This document shows, piece by piece, positions 18,035 through 25,981 of a stretch of DNA of 64,000 nt. The DNA is taken from assembly GCA_963716115.1 (NCBI GenBank), contig CAVQSZ010000006.1, forward strand, positions 62,001 through 126,000. The letters are read 5' to 3'. Within the stretch, counting starts at the first letter, position 1. Every line of letters begins with the position of its first letter. The DNA is from AP-15 sp963716115 (lineage in GTDB: Bacteria; Pseudomonadota; Alphaproteobacteria; ATCC43930; CGMCC-115725). The notes under the pieces were generated by a model that saw only the letters and a program-made list of their open reading frames with translations, searched no databases and had not been told where the DNA came from. Position numbers and translations under genes: made by a program.

Positions 18035-19192
18035 ATGAGCGTCGAGGCGAAAACCGCGATCATCGAGCATCTCGGCCGGCAATATCAGGCGATGGTCGCC
18101 CTGCTCGCCGAGCTCGTGAACATCGATTCGGGCAGCTACAACAAGCGCGGCGTCGACGCCGTCGGCGACCGGCTGCGGGCCCTTCTCGAAGCCGCCGGCA
18201 TCGCCTGCGAGACCTTCCCCAACGCTGCCTACGGCGACGGCCTCGCCGCGCGGGTTCCGGCCGATGGCGGCGGCCGCCCGATCGTGCTGATGGGCCATCG
18301 CGACACGGTCTTTCCCGACGGCGTCGCGGCGCAGCGGCCGTTCCGGATCGACAATGGCCGGGCCTCCGGGCCGGGCGTCGCCGACATGAAGGCGGGTCTG
18401 GTGATGAATGCCTTTGTGCTCGAGGCGCTGCACCGCTTTGGCGCGCCCTGCCCGTTGACCGGCCTCTTCACCGCCGACGAGGAGATCGCGTCCCCTTCCT
18501 CGCGCCCACTGATCGAGGCCGAGGCGAGGAACGCGCGCGCGGTGTTCAACTCCGAGCCCGGCCGGGCCAGCGGCAACCTCGTCTCACGGCGCAAGGGGGC
18601 GGCCTTCATCGAATTGGAGGTGACCGGGGTCGCCGCCCATTCGGGGGCCGCGCACGCCCAAGGGGTCAGCGCCATCGAGGCGATGGCCCGCAAGATCCAG
18701 CGCCTGCACAAGCTCACCGATTACGATCTCGGCACGACGGTCAATGTCGGGCTGATGCAGGGCGGCCAATCGGTCAACACCGTCGCCCCCCGCGCCACCG
18801 CCGGCATCGACGTGCGCTTTCCGACCCTCAACATCATGGAGAAGATCCTGGGCGAGGTGCGCGACATCTGCCTGTGCTGCGAATTGCCGGGCAGCGAGAG
18901 CCGTATTCTGCGCGAGGGCAACTTCCTGCCGCTGGAGCAGGACGAGGCGAGCCGGCAATTGCTCGAGGCCTACGGCCGCTCGGCGGCGGGGCTCGGGTTT
19001 CAGGTCTCGGGCGAGGCGACCGGCGGCTCGGCCGACAGCGGCTTCACCGCAGCGCTCGGCGCGCCCACCCTGTGCGGCACGGGCCCGGTCGGCGGCAACG
19101 CCCACACCGACGAGGAATGGTGCCGCATCGACACGATGGTGCCGCGCGCCCAGGCGCTGGCGCTGACCATCCTCGACGTGGCGGCGAGGTGA
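18035..19192 (+). CDS. M20 family metallopeptidase, carboxypeptidase G2-like
   Basis: This 385-residue dizinc peptidase matches the M20A group (glutamate carboxypeptidase-like). Metal and catalytic motifs are all present: MGHRDTVFP (His and Asp), GPGVADMKAG (bridging Asp), TADEEIASPSS (catalytic Glu and ligand Glu), FNSEPGR (ligand) and GGNAHTDEEW (C-terminal His). The dimerisation domain lies in the middle, from EVTGVAAHSGAAHA. It would cleave a C-terminal amino acid, often Glu, from small peptides or folate-like substrates. No signal peptide is seen at the chosen ATG (MSVEAKTAIIEHLG), so it is predicted to be cytoplasmic. It lies divergent from the regulator gene. Confidence 0.92.
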   Translation: MSVEAKTAIIEHLGRQYQAMVALLAELVNIDSGSYNKRGVDAVGDRLRALLEAAGIACETFPNAAYGDGLAARVPADGGGRPIVLMGHRDTVFPDGVAAQRPFRIDNGRASGPGVADMKAGLVMNAFVLEALHRFGAPCPLTGLFTADEEIASPSSRPLIEAEARNARAVFNSEPGRASGNLVSRRKGAAFIELEVTGVAAHSGAAHAQGVSAIEAMARKIQRLHKLTDYDLGTTVNVGLMQGGQSVNTVAPRATAGIDVRFPTLNIMEKILGEVRDICLCCELPGSESRILREGNFLPLEQDEASRQLLEAYGRSAAGLGFQVSGEATGGSADSGFTAALGAPTLCGTGPVGGNAHTDEEWCRIDTMVPRAQALALTILDVAAR

Positions 19193-19193
19193 A

Positions 19194-19213
19194 GCGCGCT
19201 GATTTCAGCGCGC
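19194..19213 (+). terminator. Hairpin just after the M20 peptidase stop
   Basis: GCGCGCTGA (19194-19202) and TCAGCGCGC (19205-19213) are perfect inverted arms directly behind the stop codon. The hairpin could end the peptidase transcript, although no clear T-run follows. Confidence 0.45.
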
Positions 19214-19373
19214 CGGCTGCCGCCGCCCGACGCGCATCTTTTGGCAATTCGGCTTCTGTCGTCCCGGCAAGCCTCGTCCAGCCCCTTCCCTCATAACGCC
19301 AATGGCGAATTGCCTTCTCCCCTCCGCGCCGCCGCCCGCTGATGGCGCCGGCTCAGCTGGAGCATCGCCGCCG

Positions 19374-19844
19374 ATGCCGGATGGACCGCGCTACGAGGAC
19401 GATTTCTACGCTTGGACCCAGCATCAGGCGGCAGTGCTGCGGTCCATGGGCGTGACCGACAACCGCTTCGACCGCGAGCACGTCGCCGAGGAGATCGAGG
19501 ATTTGGGCAAGAGCGAGCGCGACGCGGTGCGCAGCCAGATCCGCCGGATCATCGAGCATTTGTTGAAGCTCCAGCATTCACCAGCCGAGTCACCGCGCTT
19601 CGACTGGATGGCGACGATTGCCGATGCGCGCGCCGCCCTCGGCGACAAGATCTCGCCGACATTGCGCCGGGATGCCGAGGCCACGCTTGAAAGGCTCTAT
19701 CGCTACGGCCGGCGTCAGGCAGAGCTGGGGCTGCGCGGGTTCGGCGAGCATCCGGCGGCGGATCGGCTGCCATCCGATTGCCCCTATGCACTCGATGACA
19801 TCTGCCGGGAGGACTGGTATCCGCCCGCTCCCGAGCCTCGATAG
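19374..19844 (+). CDS. DUF29 protein, copy 1
   Basis: The 156-residue protein belongs to DUF29, a family of unknown function abundant in some alphaproteobacteria and cyanobacteria. Typical motifs are YEDDFYAWTQHQAAVLR at the start, the acidic EHVAEEIEDLGKSERDAV, the helix RRIIEHLLKLQHSP, and the C-terminal CPYALDDICREDWYPP. It is predicted soluble and helical. I chose the ATG at 19374 because all four N-terminally complete paralogues in the window begin MPxGPRY; an ATG at 19302 would add 24 unrelated residues. It is followed 23 bases later by an MFS gene. Copies 2-5 lie beyond that gene. Confidence 0.85.
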   Translation: MPDGPRYEDDFYAWTQHQAAVLRSMGVTDNRFDREHVAEEIEDLGKSERDAVRSQIRRIIEHLLKLQHSPAESPRFDWMATIADARAALGDKISPTLRRDAEATLERLYRYGRRQAELGLRGFGEHPAADRLPSDCPYALDDICREDWYPPAPEPR

Positions 19845-19866
19845 CATCAACGGATCGACGTCTCCG

Positions 19867-21102
19867 GTGGCCGGCTCCCGCCCGCGCCCGCTGGCGTCGG
19901 TTCACCTCGCCGGGCCGTTGGCGATGGGCTATGTCGATTTCTACACCTTCCTGATCCCGCTCTACGGCCTGTCGCTCGGGCTCGACGCCTCCGAGATCGG
20001 CATCCTGGTCGGCGGGCGCTCGATCGTCGCGCTGTTCCTGTCGATCCATATCGGCGTCCTGATGGACCGGTTCGGCACCCGCCGGGTCAGCCTGTTCTTT
20101 GTTTGCGCCGGGATGGCCCTGGCCCCGCTGTTTCCGCTGGCGTCGGGGTTCTGGGCCTTGCTGGCGCTGCAGCTGGTCAACGGCGCCGCCGTCTCCTTCG
20201 CCTGGTCGGGGGTGCAGACCCTGATCGCCCAGCTCGCCGAAGGCGACGCCGGGCACCTCGGCAGGTTCAGCTTTTTCGCCCGGCTCGGCTCGACGACGGC
20301 GCCGATCCTCGCCGGCGCCGCCTGGGATTTCGGCGGCGCCTGGCCCTCTTATCTGCTCGCCCTCGGCTGGGGCGGGGTGCTGACGATGGCGCTGCTGCGC
20401 GCCCCGGAGGCCGAGATCTTCGGTTCGGGCGGCAGCGGCCGGGTGCGGTTCCGCGCCCGCGACATCCTGCCCCGGGCCGCCGACTACATCGGCGCGATCA
20501 TGCTGGTGGCGATCCCGGCGATCGCGATCTCGATGGCGATCATGGCGATGCGCAACACGACCTACAGCATCCAGACCTCGGTCTATGTCGTGTATCTCGA
20601 CCGGGTCGGTCTGGTCGGCACGGCGATCGGCGTCCTGTTCGCGGCGGTCGAGATTTCGAGCGGCTTCGGCGCGCTGTTCGCCGGGCGGGCGATGCGGCTC
20701 GGCGACCCGCAGCGCACGATGCTGACCGGCACCCTCTTGTCGATCCTGCTGATCGCGGCGACACCGCTTCTCGGCGGGGTCTTCGTCCTGCTGCTGCTGG
20801 CGCAGGCGGCGCGCGGCTGGCTCGAAGGGGTGATCCAGCCGGTCGTGCTGTCGGTCCAGGCGCGGGCGGTCGGGCGCCATCAGCAGGGCGCGGTCGTCGG
20901 TCTGCGCCAGACCGGGCAGCGGCTTTCCTCGATCATGATCCCGCCATTGATGGGCTGGATCGCCGACCGCTGGGGCACGGGCCAAAGCTTCTTCATTCTC
21001 GGCGCGATGATGCTGCTGCTGTGCGCGCCGCTGGCGCTGATCATCCGCCGCGCCGGTCGGAACGCCGCGACGGCGAAGGCCGAGCCCACCCTGGCCGACT
21101 GA
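19867..21102 (+). CDS. MFS transporter
   Basis: This is a major facilitator superfamily carrier of about 411 residues with roughly 12 membrane helices (for example LAMGYVDFYTFLIPLYGLSL, FWALLALQLVNGAAVSF, PLLGGVFVLLLLAQAARG). The loop motif MDRFGTRRVSLFF matches the MFS A-motif region between helices 2 and 3, with a related one at ADRWGTGQSFFIL. The start is uncertain: GTG at 19867 gives a short basic leader before helix 1, and TTG at 19918 or ATG at 19924 are alternatives. Substrate is unknown. The gene is embedded between DUF29 copies 1 and 2. Confidence 0.85.
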   Translation: MAGSRPRPLASVHLAGPLAMGYVDFYTFLIPLYGLSLGLDASEIGILVGGRSIVALFLSIHIGVLMDRFGTRRVSLFFVCAGMALAPLFPLASGFWALLALQLVNGAAVSFAWSGVQTLIAQLAEGDAGHLGRFSFFARLGSTTAPILAGAAWDFGGAWPSYLLALGWGGVLTMALLRAPEAEIFGSGGSGRVRFRARDILPRAADYIGAIMLVAIPAIAISMAIMAMRNTTYSIQTSVYVVYLDRVGLVGTAIGVLFAAVEISSGFGALFAGRAMRLGDPQRTMLTGTLLSILLIAATPLLGGVFVLLLLAQAARGWLEGVIQPVVLSVQARAVGRHQQGAVVGLRQTGQRLSSIMIPPLMGWIADRWGTGQSFFILGAMMLLLCAPLALIIRRAGRNAATAKAEPTLAD

Positions 21103-21151
21103 TGTGCACTGTCACTCCCGCAAAACTCGTCGCCGCAGTATGATGGCGGTC

Positions 21152-21631
21152 ATGCCGGACGGACCTCGCTACGACGACGATTTCTACGCCTGGACCCAGC
21201 ACCAGGCCGCGGTGTTGCGCTCGCTGCCGGTCTCCGACAACCGGCTCGACCGCGAGCACGTCGCCGAGGAGATCGAGGATTTGGGCAAGAGCGAGCGCGA
21301 CGCGGTGCGCAGCCGGATCCGCCGCATCATCGAGCATCTGTTGAAGCTCGCCTATTCGCCGGCCGAAGCTGCCGCGGCTGCGATTGGATGCAAACGATCC
21401 TCGAAGCGCGGCGAAACGCTGTCCGACAAGATGAGCCCGACCTTGCGGCGCGACGCGGAGCAGGCTCTCGACAAGCTCTACGCGGAAGGACGGCAAAGCG
21501 GGCCGCGGCGGGCGCTGCGCAGGCACGGCGAGCCGGGCGCCGCCGACGCGTTGCCGCCGGCCTGCCCCTATTCGCTCGACGACATTTGCCGCGAGGATTG
21601 GTATCCCAATCGGTCGGGAAGGAAGCCATGA
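21152..21631 (+). CDS. DUF29 protein, copy 2, with compensated frameshifts
   Basis: The start (MPDGPRYDDDFYAWTQHQAA, then EHVAEEIEDLGKSERDAV) and the end (CPYSLDDICREDWYP) match the other DUF29 copies. The segment AAAAIGCKRSSKRGE differs completely from RFDWMQTILEARQ of copy 4, yet the DNA is nearly the same. Two extra bases before GATTGGATGC and one extra base before the TCCGACAAG stretch put about 15 codons out of frame and then restore it. A second short out-of-register patch lies near GRQSGPRRA. The protein is thus full length with two garbled patches and may be damaged. Starts at 21140 or 21143 are possible alternatives. Confidence 0.8.
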   Translation: MPDGPRYDDDFYAWTQHQAAVLRSLPVSDNRLDREHVAEEIEDLGKSERDAVRSRIRRIIEHLLKLAYSPAEAAAAAIGCKRSSKRGETLSDKMSPTLRRDAEQALDKLYAEGRQSGPRRALRRHGEPGAADALPPACPYSLDDICREDWYPNRSGRKP

Positions 21632-21708
21632 TATGCGACTTCGGGTCGCTATGCCGGCGATTCGCCCGTTCCATCCGATGCAGCCCCTCGTCGGGACACT
21701 TGGATTGA
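21628..21708 (+). pseudogene. Remnant of the deacetylase 5' end behind DUF29 copy 2
   Basis: The ATG at 21628 overlaps the DUF29 copy 2 stop as ATGA, exactly as the deacetylase start at 23068 overlaps copy 5. The DNA GCGACTTCG and flanks match the first codons of the deacetylase (MTRDFVG becomes MICDFGS), after which the frame ends at 21708 without further homology. It is a duplication scar rather than a functional gene. Confidence 0.6.
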
Positions 21709-21714
21709 CGGCCG

Positions 21715-22200
21715 ATGCCTGACGGACCACGCTACGACGACGATTTCTACGCCTGGACCCAGCACCAGGCCGCGGTGCTGCGCTCGCTGCCGGTCTCCGA
21801 CAACCGGTTCGACCGCGAGCACGTCGCCGAGGAGATCGAGGATTTGGGCAAGAGCGAGCGCGACGCGGTGCGCAGCCAGATCCGCCGCATCGTCGAGCAT
21901 TTGTTGAAGCTCGCCCATTCGCCCGCCGAAGATCCGCGGCTGGTTTGGATGGAAACCATCGACGACGCGCGCGAGACGCTTTCCGACAAGCTGACGGCAA
22001 CCCTCCGTCGCGACGCGGAGGAGACTCTGGATGAGCTCTACGCCGAAGGGCGGCGGCGGGCGCAGCGGGGGCTTCGCAGGCATGGCGAGCCCGGCGCCGC
22101 CGACGCGCTGCCGCAGGCCTGCCCCTATTCCCTCGACGACATCTGCCGCGAGGATTGGTATCCGGCGCCGATCGAGCAGCGGCCGGCTCGCTCGGGGTAG
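21715..22200 (+). CDS. DUF29 protein, copy 3
   Basis: This 161-residue DUF29 protein is intact. It starts MPDGPRYDDDFYAWTQHQAA, carries REHVAEEIEDLGKSERDAV, a full central segment DPRLVWMETIDDARETLSD, and ends CPYSLDDICREDWYPAP plus a short basic tail. It is closest to copy 2 in its first half, including at the DNA level. The start is six bases after the stop of the deacetylase remnant. Function is unknown. The predicted structure is helical and cytoplasmic. Confidence 0.88.
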   Translation: MPDGPRYDDDFYAWTQHQAAVLRSLPVSDNRFDREHVAEEIEDLGKSERDAVRSQIRRIVEHLLKLAHSPAEDPRLVWMETIDDARETLSDKLTATLRRDAEETLDELYAEGRRRAQRGLRRHGEPGAADALPQACPYSLDDICREDWYPAPIEQRPARSG

Positions 22201-22274
22201 CTTACCCGCGCCCTCTCCCACGGCGGCTGATGCGGGCGTATGCTGTCGGCGTATTTTGGAATTGGTGGCCTCAG

Positions 22275-22748
22275 ATGCCGCGCGGACCGCGTTACGACGA
22301 CGATTTCTATGCCTGGACCCAGCATCAGGCGATGGTGCTGCGCGCGCTGCCGGTCGCCGACAACCGGTTAGACCGTGAGCACGTCGCCGAGGAGATCGAG
22401 GATTTGGGCAAGAGCGAGCGCGACGCGGTGCGCAGCCAGATCCGGCGCATCGTCGAGCATCTGCTGAAGCTCGCCCATTCGCCGGCCGAGCCGCCGCGGT
22501 TCGATTGGATGCAAACGATCCTTGAAGCGCGGCAAACCCTGTCCGACAAGATCAGCCCGACCTTGCGGCGCGATGCGGAGCAGGCTCTCGACAAGCTCTA
22601 CGCAGACGGGGTCAAGCGGGCCGCTGCGGCGCTGCGCAAGCACAGCGAGCCCGGCGCCGCCGACGCGCTGCCGCAGGCCTGCCCTTATTCGCTCGACGAC
22701 ATCTGCCGCGAGGATTGGTACCCCAATCGGCCGGGAGGGAAGCCGTGA
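22275..22748 (+). CDS. DUF29 protein, copy 4
   Basis: This 157-residue DUF29 protein is intact: MPRGPRYDDDFYAWTQHQAM, EHVAEEIEDLGKSERDAV, PRFDWMQTILEARQTLSDKI and CPYSLDDICREDWYPNRPGG. It serves as the reference for the frameshifts in copy 2, whose DNA it matches closely in the second half. Its stop overlaps the GTG of copy 5 by four bases (GTGA), and that GTG begins a copy of the deacetylase 5' end. Confidence 0.88.
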   Translation: MPRGPRYDDDFYAWTQHQAMVLRALPVADNRLDREHVAEEIEDLGKSERDAVRSQIRRIVEHLLKLAHSPAEPPRFDWMQTILEARQTLSDKISPTLRRDAEQALDKLYADGVKRAAAALRKHSEPGAADALPQACPYSLDDICREDWYPNRPGGKP

Positions 22749-23071
22749 CCCGCGACTTCGTCGGCATGCCGAGCGATTGGCCGGTTCTGAAGCTCGCCCA
22801 TTCGCCGACCGAGCCGCCGCGCTTCGATCGGATGGCGTCGATCGCCGAAGCGAGAGCCGCCTTGGGCGACAAAATTTCGGCGACATTGCGCCGGGATGCG
22901 GAGGCCAGTTTGCCTAAGCTCTATGAGGACGGCCGCGAACAAGCTGTGCTGGGGCTTCGCGGCCATGGCGAGGCGGAGGCAGCCGGCAACCTGCCGATCG
23001 AATGCCCCTACACGCTTGGTGAGATATTCCGTCGCGGATGGTATCCCGACCGGCCTGGAGAAAAGCCATGA
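22745..23071 (+). CDS. DUF29 protein, copy 5, N-terminally truncated chimera
   Basis: This 108-residue frame starts with GTG and reads TRDFVG, identical to the first residues of the downstream deacetylase. It then passes directly into the second half of DUF29 (KLAHSPTEPPRFDRMASIAE to CPYTLGEIFRRGWYPD). The conserved N-terminal half (DDFYAW, EHVAEEIEDLGKSERD) is missing. It appears to have arisen when a duplication joined the deacetylase start to the middle of a DUF29 copy. It overlaps its neighbours as GTGA and ATGA, so it may still be translated. Whether the product works is unknown. Confidence 0.7.
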   Translation: MTRDFVGMPSDWPVLKLAHSPTEPPRFDRMASIAEARAALGDKISATLRRDAEASLPKLYEDGREQAVLGLRGHGEAEAAGNLPIECPYTLGEIFRRGWYPDRPGEKP

Positions 23072-23967
23072 CGCGCGACTTCGTCGGCTACGGCGCCGAG
23101 CCGCCGCATGCCGGATGGCCCGGCGACGCCCGCATCGCCGTCAATTTCGTGATCAATTTCGAGGAGGGCTCCGAGCTGTCCTACCCGGCCGGCGACGGCG
23201 TCTCCGAGGGCGGGCTGACCGAGATGCTGGGCAGCGACCTCGGCGTCAAGGGCCGCGACCTCGGCGCCGAGAGCATGTTCGAATACGGCGCCCGGGTCGG
23301 CTTCTGGCGGCTCTACCGGATTTTCACCCGGTTTCGCGCACCGGTGACGATCTTCGGCTGCGCCCGCGCCTTCGAGGCGAACCCGCCGGCGGCCGCGGCG
23401 ATCGCCGCCAACGACTGGGACATCTGCAGCCACGGCTGGCGCTGGACCAACCACCCCGGGCTGCCCGAAGCCGAGGAGCGGCGGCAGATCGCCGAAGCCG
23501 TCCGGCTGATCCGGCAGACCACCGGCAAGACGCCGGCCGGCTGGTATTGCCGCTACGCGCCGTCGGAGAACACCCGGCGCCTGCTGGTCGAGCATGGCGG
23601 CTTTCTCTACGACAGCGACGCCTACAACGACGAATTGCCCTATTGGGTGCGGGTCGGCGAAAAGCCGCACTTGGTCGTGCCCTACTCGCTGACCACCAAT
23701 GATTCCAAATTCGGCCGCGGCGTGTTCGGCTCCGGCGAGGACTTCTACGCCTTTCTGCGCGACAGCTTCGACCTCCTCTACGAGGAGGGCGCGGACCGCC
23801 CGAGGATGATGTCGATCGGGCTGCATATGCGGCTGACCGGCCATCCCGGCCGGGCCACGGCGCTGATCCGCTTTATCGAGCACATCCAGGCTCATGACCA
23901 TGTGTGGATCTGCCGCCGCGAGGACATCGCCCGCCACTGGATCGCCCGCTTCCCCGCCCCGGGCTAG
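23068..23967 (+). CDS. Polysaccharide deacetylase family protein, PuuE (allantoinase)-like
   Basis: The 299-residue protein resembles the PuuE branch of the polysaccharide deacetylase family, whose best known members are metal-independent allantoinases. Its start MTRDFVGYGAEPPHAGWPGD and ARIAVNFVINFEEGSE is typical of that branch. Further motifs are SMFEYGARVGFWRLYRIF, the CSHGWRWTNH segment (HG and His of the deacetylase site), GWYCRYAPSENTRRLLVEHG and FLYDSDAYNDELPYW. It may hydrolyse an amide in a ureide or a sugar; no other purine genes lie near, so the substrate is open. It is translationally coupled to DUF29 copy 5 (ATGA), and its 5' end has been copied twice upstream. Confidence 0.85.
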   Translation: MTRDFVGYGAEPPHAGWPGDARIAVNFVINFEEGSELSYPAGDGVSEGGLTEMLGSDLGVKGRDLGAESMFEYGARVGFWRLYRIFTRFRAPVTIFGCARAFEANPPAAAAIAANDWDICSHGWRWTNHPGLPEAEERRQIAEAVRLIRQTTGKTPAGWYCRYAPSENTRRLLVEHGGFLYDSDAYNDELPYWVRVGEKPHLVVPYSLTTNDSKFGRGVFGSGEDFYAFLRDSFDLLYEEGADRPRMMSIGLHMRLTGHPGRATALIRFIEHIQAHDHVWICRREDIARHWIARFPAPG

Positions 23968-23990
23968 CCCAAGCGCCCGGCCAAGGGCGC

Positions 23991-24257
23991 TCAGACGCAA
24001 TCGAAATGCGCGAAGCGCTCGCCGGCCCCGAGCCCCTCGTAATAGACCTTTCGCAGCTTCGCGGCCTTGCCGTAGCGGGTGCAGGTCTGCTGCGCGAGCC
24101 GGGTCGCCTGGTCGAGGCCGTTCATGACGCCGTCATAGCGGACCGAGACGGCGGTCGAGGAGCTTTCGACCACCTGCACGGCGTCGCAGGCGGCAAGCGC
24201 GAGCGCCCCCGCCACCAGCGCCGGCCGAGCGGCCCACCGACTAAGAAAAGCGATCAT
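23991..24257 (-). CDS. Small predicted lipoprotein
   Basis: The 88-residue product starts MIAFLSRWAARPALVAGALALAAC, a lipoprotein signal with lipobox LAAC, followed by a mature part of about 63 residues with two further Cys (QQTCTRYG and the C-terminal HFDCV) that could form a disulfide. It would be anchored in the envelope. No known domain is recognised. The ATG at 24257 is preferred to an upstream start because the signal sequence begins there. It lies convergent with the deacetylase and divergent from the next MFS gene. Confidence 0.7.
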   Translation of the reverse strand: MIAFLSRWAARPALVAGALALAACDAVQVVESSSTAVSVRYDGVMNGLDQATRLAQQTCTRYGKAAKLRKVYYEGLGAGERFAHFDCV

Positions 24258-24376
24258 TGCGCCCCGATGGCCTGCCGCTGCGTCGCGCGCTATCCTCGGC
24301 CGATGCCGCCGATCGATCAACAGGTCGGGTTGGCCCGCAATCCGACGCCTCGGACCGGGGCGGCGGGAAGACGCGC

Positions 24377-25792
24377 GTGCGGGTGACCGCGCCGCGCCAG
24401 GTTCTGGTCCCGATGGTCGTCGCCTGCGCGATGTTCATGCAGAACCTCGACTCGACGGTGATCGCCACCGCCTTGCCGGCGATCGCCCGGTCGCTCGACG
24501 AGAGCCCGTTGCGCCTCAACGTCGCGATCACCTGCTACCTGTTGAGCCTTGCGGTGTTCGTTCCGATCAGCGGCTGGGTCGCCGACCGGTTCGGGGCGCG
24601 CCGCGTGTTCAGCGCCGCGATCGTCGTCTTCACCCTCGGCTCGATCGGCTGCGGCGTTTCCGGCTCGCTGCCGGCCCTGGTCCTGGCGCGCATCGTCCAG
24701 GGCATGGGCGGGGCGCTGATGGTCCCGGTCGGCCGCCTCGTGCTGCTGCGCACGGTGCCGAAATCCGATCTCGTGCGGGCCATGTCCTTTGTCAGCGTCC
24801 CGGCGCTGATCGGGCCGGTGATGGGGCCGCCGCTCGGCGGCTTCATCGTCACCTACGCGTCGTGGCGCTGGATCTTCTTCATCAACATCCCGATCGGCGT
24901 GCTCGGCATCGTGCTGGTCAACCTGCTGATCAGCGATCTTCCGGAAACCGGCCGCCGGCCCTTCGATGCCGGCGGCTTCGTTTTGACCGGCGTCGGGCTG
25001 GCGGCGGCGGCCTTCGGCTTTGAGAATGTCGGGCGCGGCGCGCTGCCGAGCCTGGCCGTGATGGCGCTCCTCGCCGTCGGCGCCGCCTGCATCGCGCTCT
25101 ACGTCCGGCACGCCCGGCGCGTCGAGCATCCGGTCATCGACCTGGCGCTGCTGAAGATCCCGACCTATGCGGCGGCGACGACCGGCGGCTTTCTCTTTCG
25201 CATGGGGTTCGGCGCATTGCCGTTTCTGCTGCCGTTGATGCTGCAGGTCGGCTTTGGCCTCAGCGCGCTCAACTCCGGGCTGCTGACTTTCGCCAGCGCC
25301 GCCGGCGCGATGACGATGAAGATGACCGCGGTGCGGATCATCCGCACCCTCGGCTTTCGCCTGGTGCTGGTCGGCGACGCCGTGATCAGCGCCTTCTTTC
25401 TGTTCGGCTACAGCCTGTTCCGTCCGGACACGCCGCATCTCGTGATCTTTTTGGCGCTCTTGGCCGGCGGCTTTTTCCGGTCGCTGCAGATGACCAGCAT
25501 CAACACCTTGAGCTATGCCGACGTCCCGCCGGCGATGCTGAGCCGCGCCACCAGCCTGACCAGCATGGCGCAGCAGCTCTCGCAGACCGTGGGCGTCGCG
25601 TCGGGCGCATTGCTGCTGCAGCTGGCGCTGCGATGGCGCGGCGGCGCGGAGCTGATCGCGGCCGACTTCTACCCGACCCTGGTCGGGATCGCGATGATCT
25701 CGCTGCTGTCGGTGCCGTTCTTCATGCGGATGGCGCCCGACGCCGGCGCCGAGGTCAGCGGCCGGCCGCCGACGCCGCGCCCATCGCCTTGA
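24377..25792 (+). CDS. DHA2-type MFS drug/efflux transporter
   Basis: This 471-residue carrier is typical of the 14-helix DHA2 drug:proton antiporters. Motif A is ADRFGARRVFSAAIVVF, motif C-like residues are in ALIGPVMGPPLGGFI, and the early sequence FMQNLDSTVIATALPAIAR is the DHA2 hallmark. Seven or more hydrophobic helices are obvious in each half. The GTG at 24377 is preferred because GGGAAG stands six bases upstream and the following residues lead straight into helix 1; upstream starts overlap the opposite lipoprotein gene. No HlyD-like adaptor is adjacent, so it probably works alone in the inner membrane. Substrate is unknown. Confidence 0.9.
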   Translation: MRVTAPRQVLVPMVVACAMFMQNLDSTVIATALPAIARSLDESPLRLNVAITCYLLSLAVFVPISGWVADRFGARRVFSAAIVVFTLGSIGCGVSGSLPALVLARIVQGMGGALMVPVGRLVLLRTVPKSDLVRAMSFVSVPALIGPVMGPPLGGFIVTYASWRWIFFINIPIGVLGIVLVNLLISDLPETGRRPFDAGGFVLTGVGLAAAAFGFENVGRGALPSLAVMALLAVGAACIALYVRHARRVEHPVIDLALLKIPTYAAATTGGFLFRMGFGALPFLLPLMLQVGFGLSALNSGLLTFASAAGAMTMKMTAVRIIRTLGFRLVLVGDAVISAFFLFGYSLFRPDTPHLVIFLALLAGGFFRSLQMTSINTLSYADVPPAMLSRATSLTSMAQQLSQTVGVASGALLLQLALRWRGGAELIAADFYPTLVGIAMISLLSVPFFMRMAPDAGAEVSGRPPTPRPSP

Positions 25793-25981
25793 GCGCGCCC
25801 ATCGCCTTGAGCGGCGCCGCCGAGCGGCGGTCGGCGTTGCCGACGGTTCGGTCAAGGTCTTGGTCGGGAGCCGCCGCCGCATAGGGGCCGCGCGCCGGCG
25901 CGGGCCGGATCGCGCTTGGCGCGGGACGGCAAGCTTGGCTAGGGTGCCCCGCGAAATCGCGGCGAGGAGGCGGGTCCGATC

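Noticed and set aside
20540..20764. Arg-rich minus-strand frame within the MFS gene
   Set aside because: It is a shadow of membrane-helix codons and encodes no plausible protein.
19193..23967. DUF29 cluster as a CRISPR-like or toxin-antitoxin array
   Set aside because: The repeats are whole genes with diverged sequences, there are no short spacers, and no toxin-like partner is recognised.
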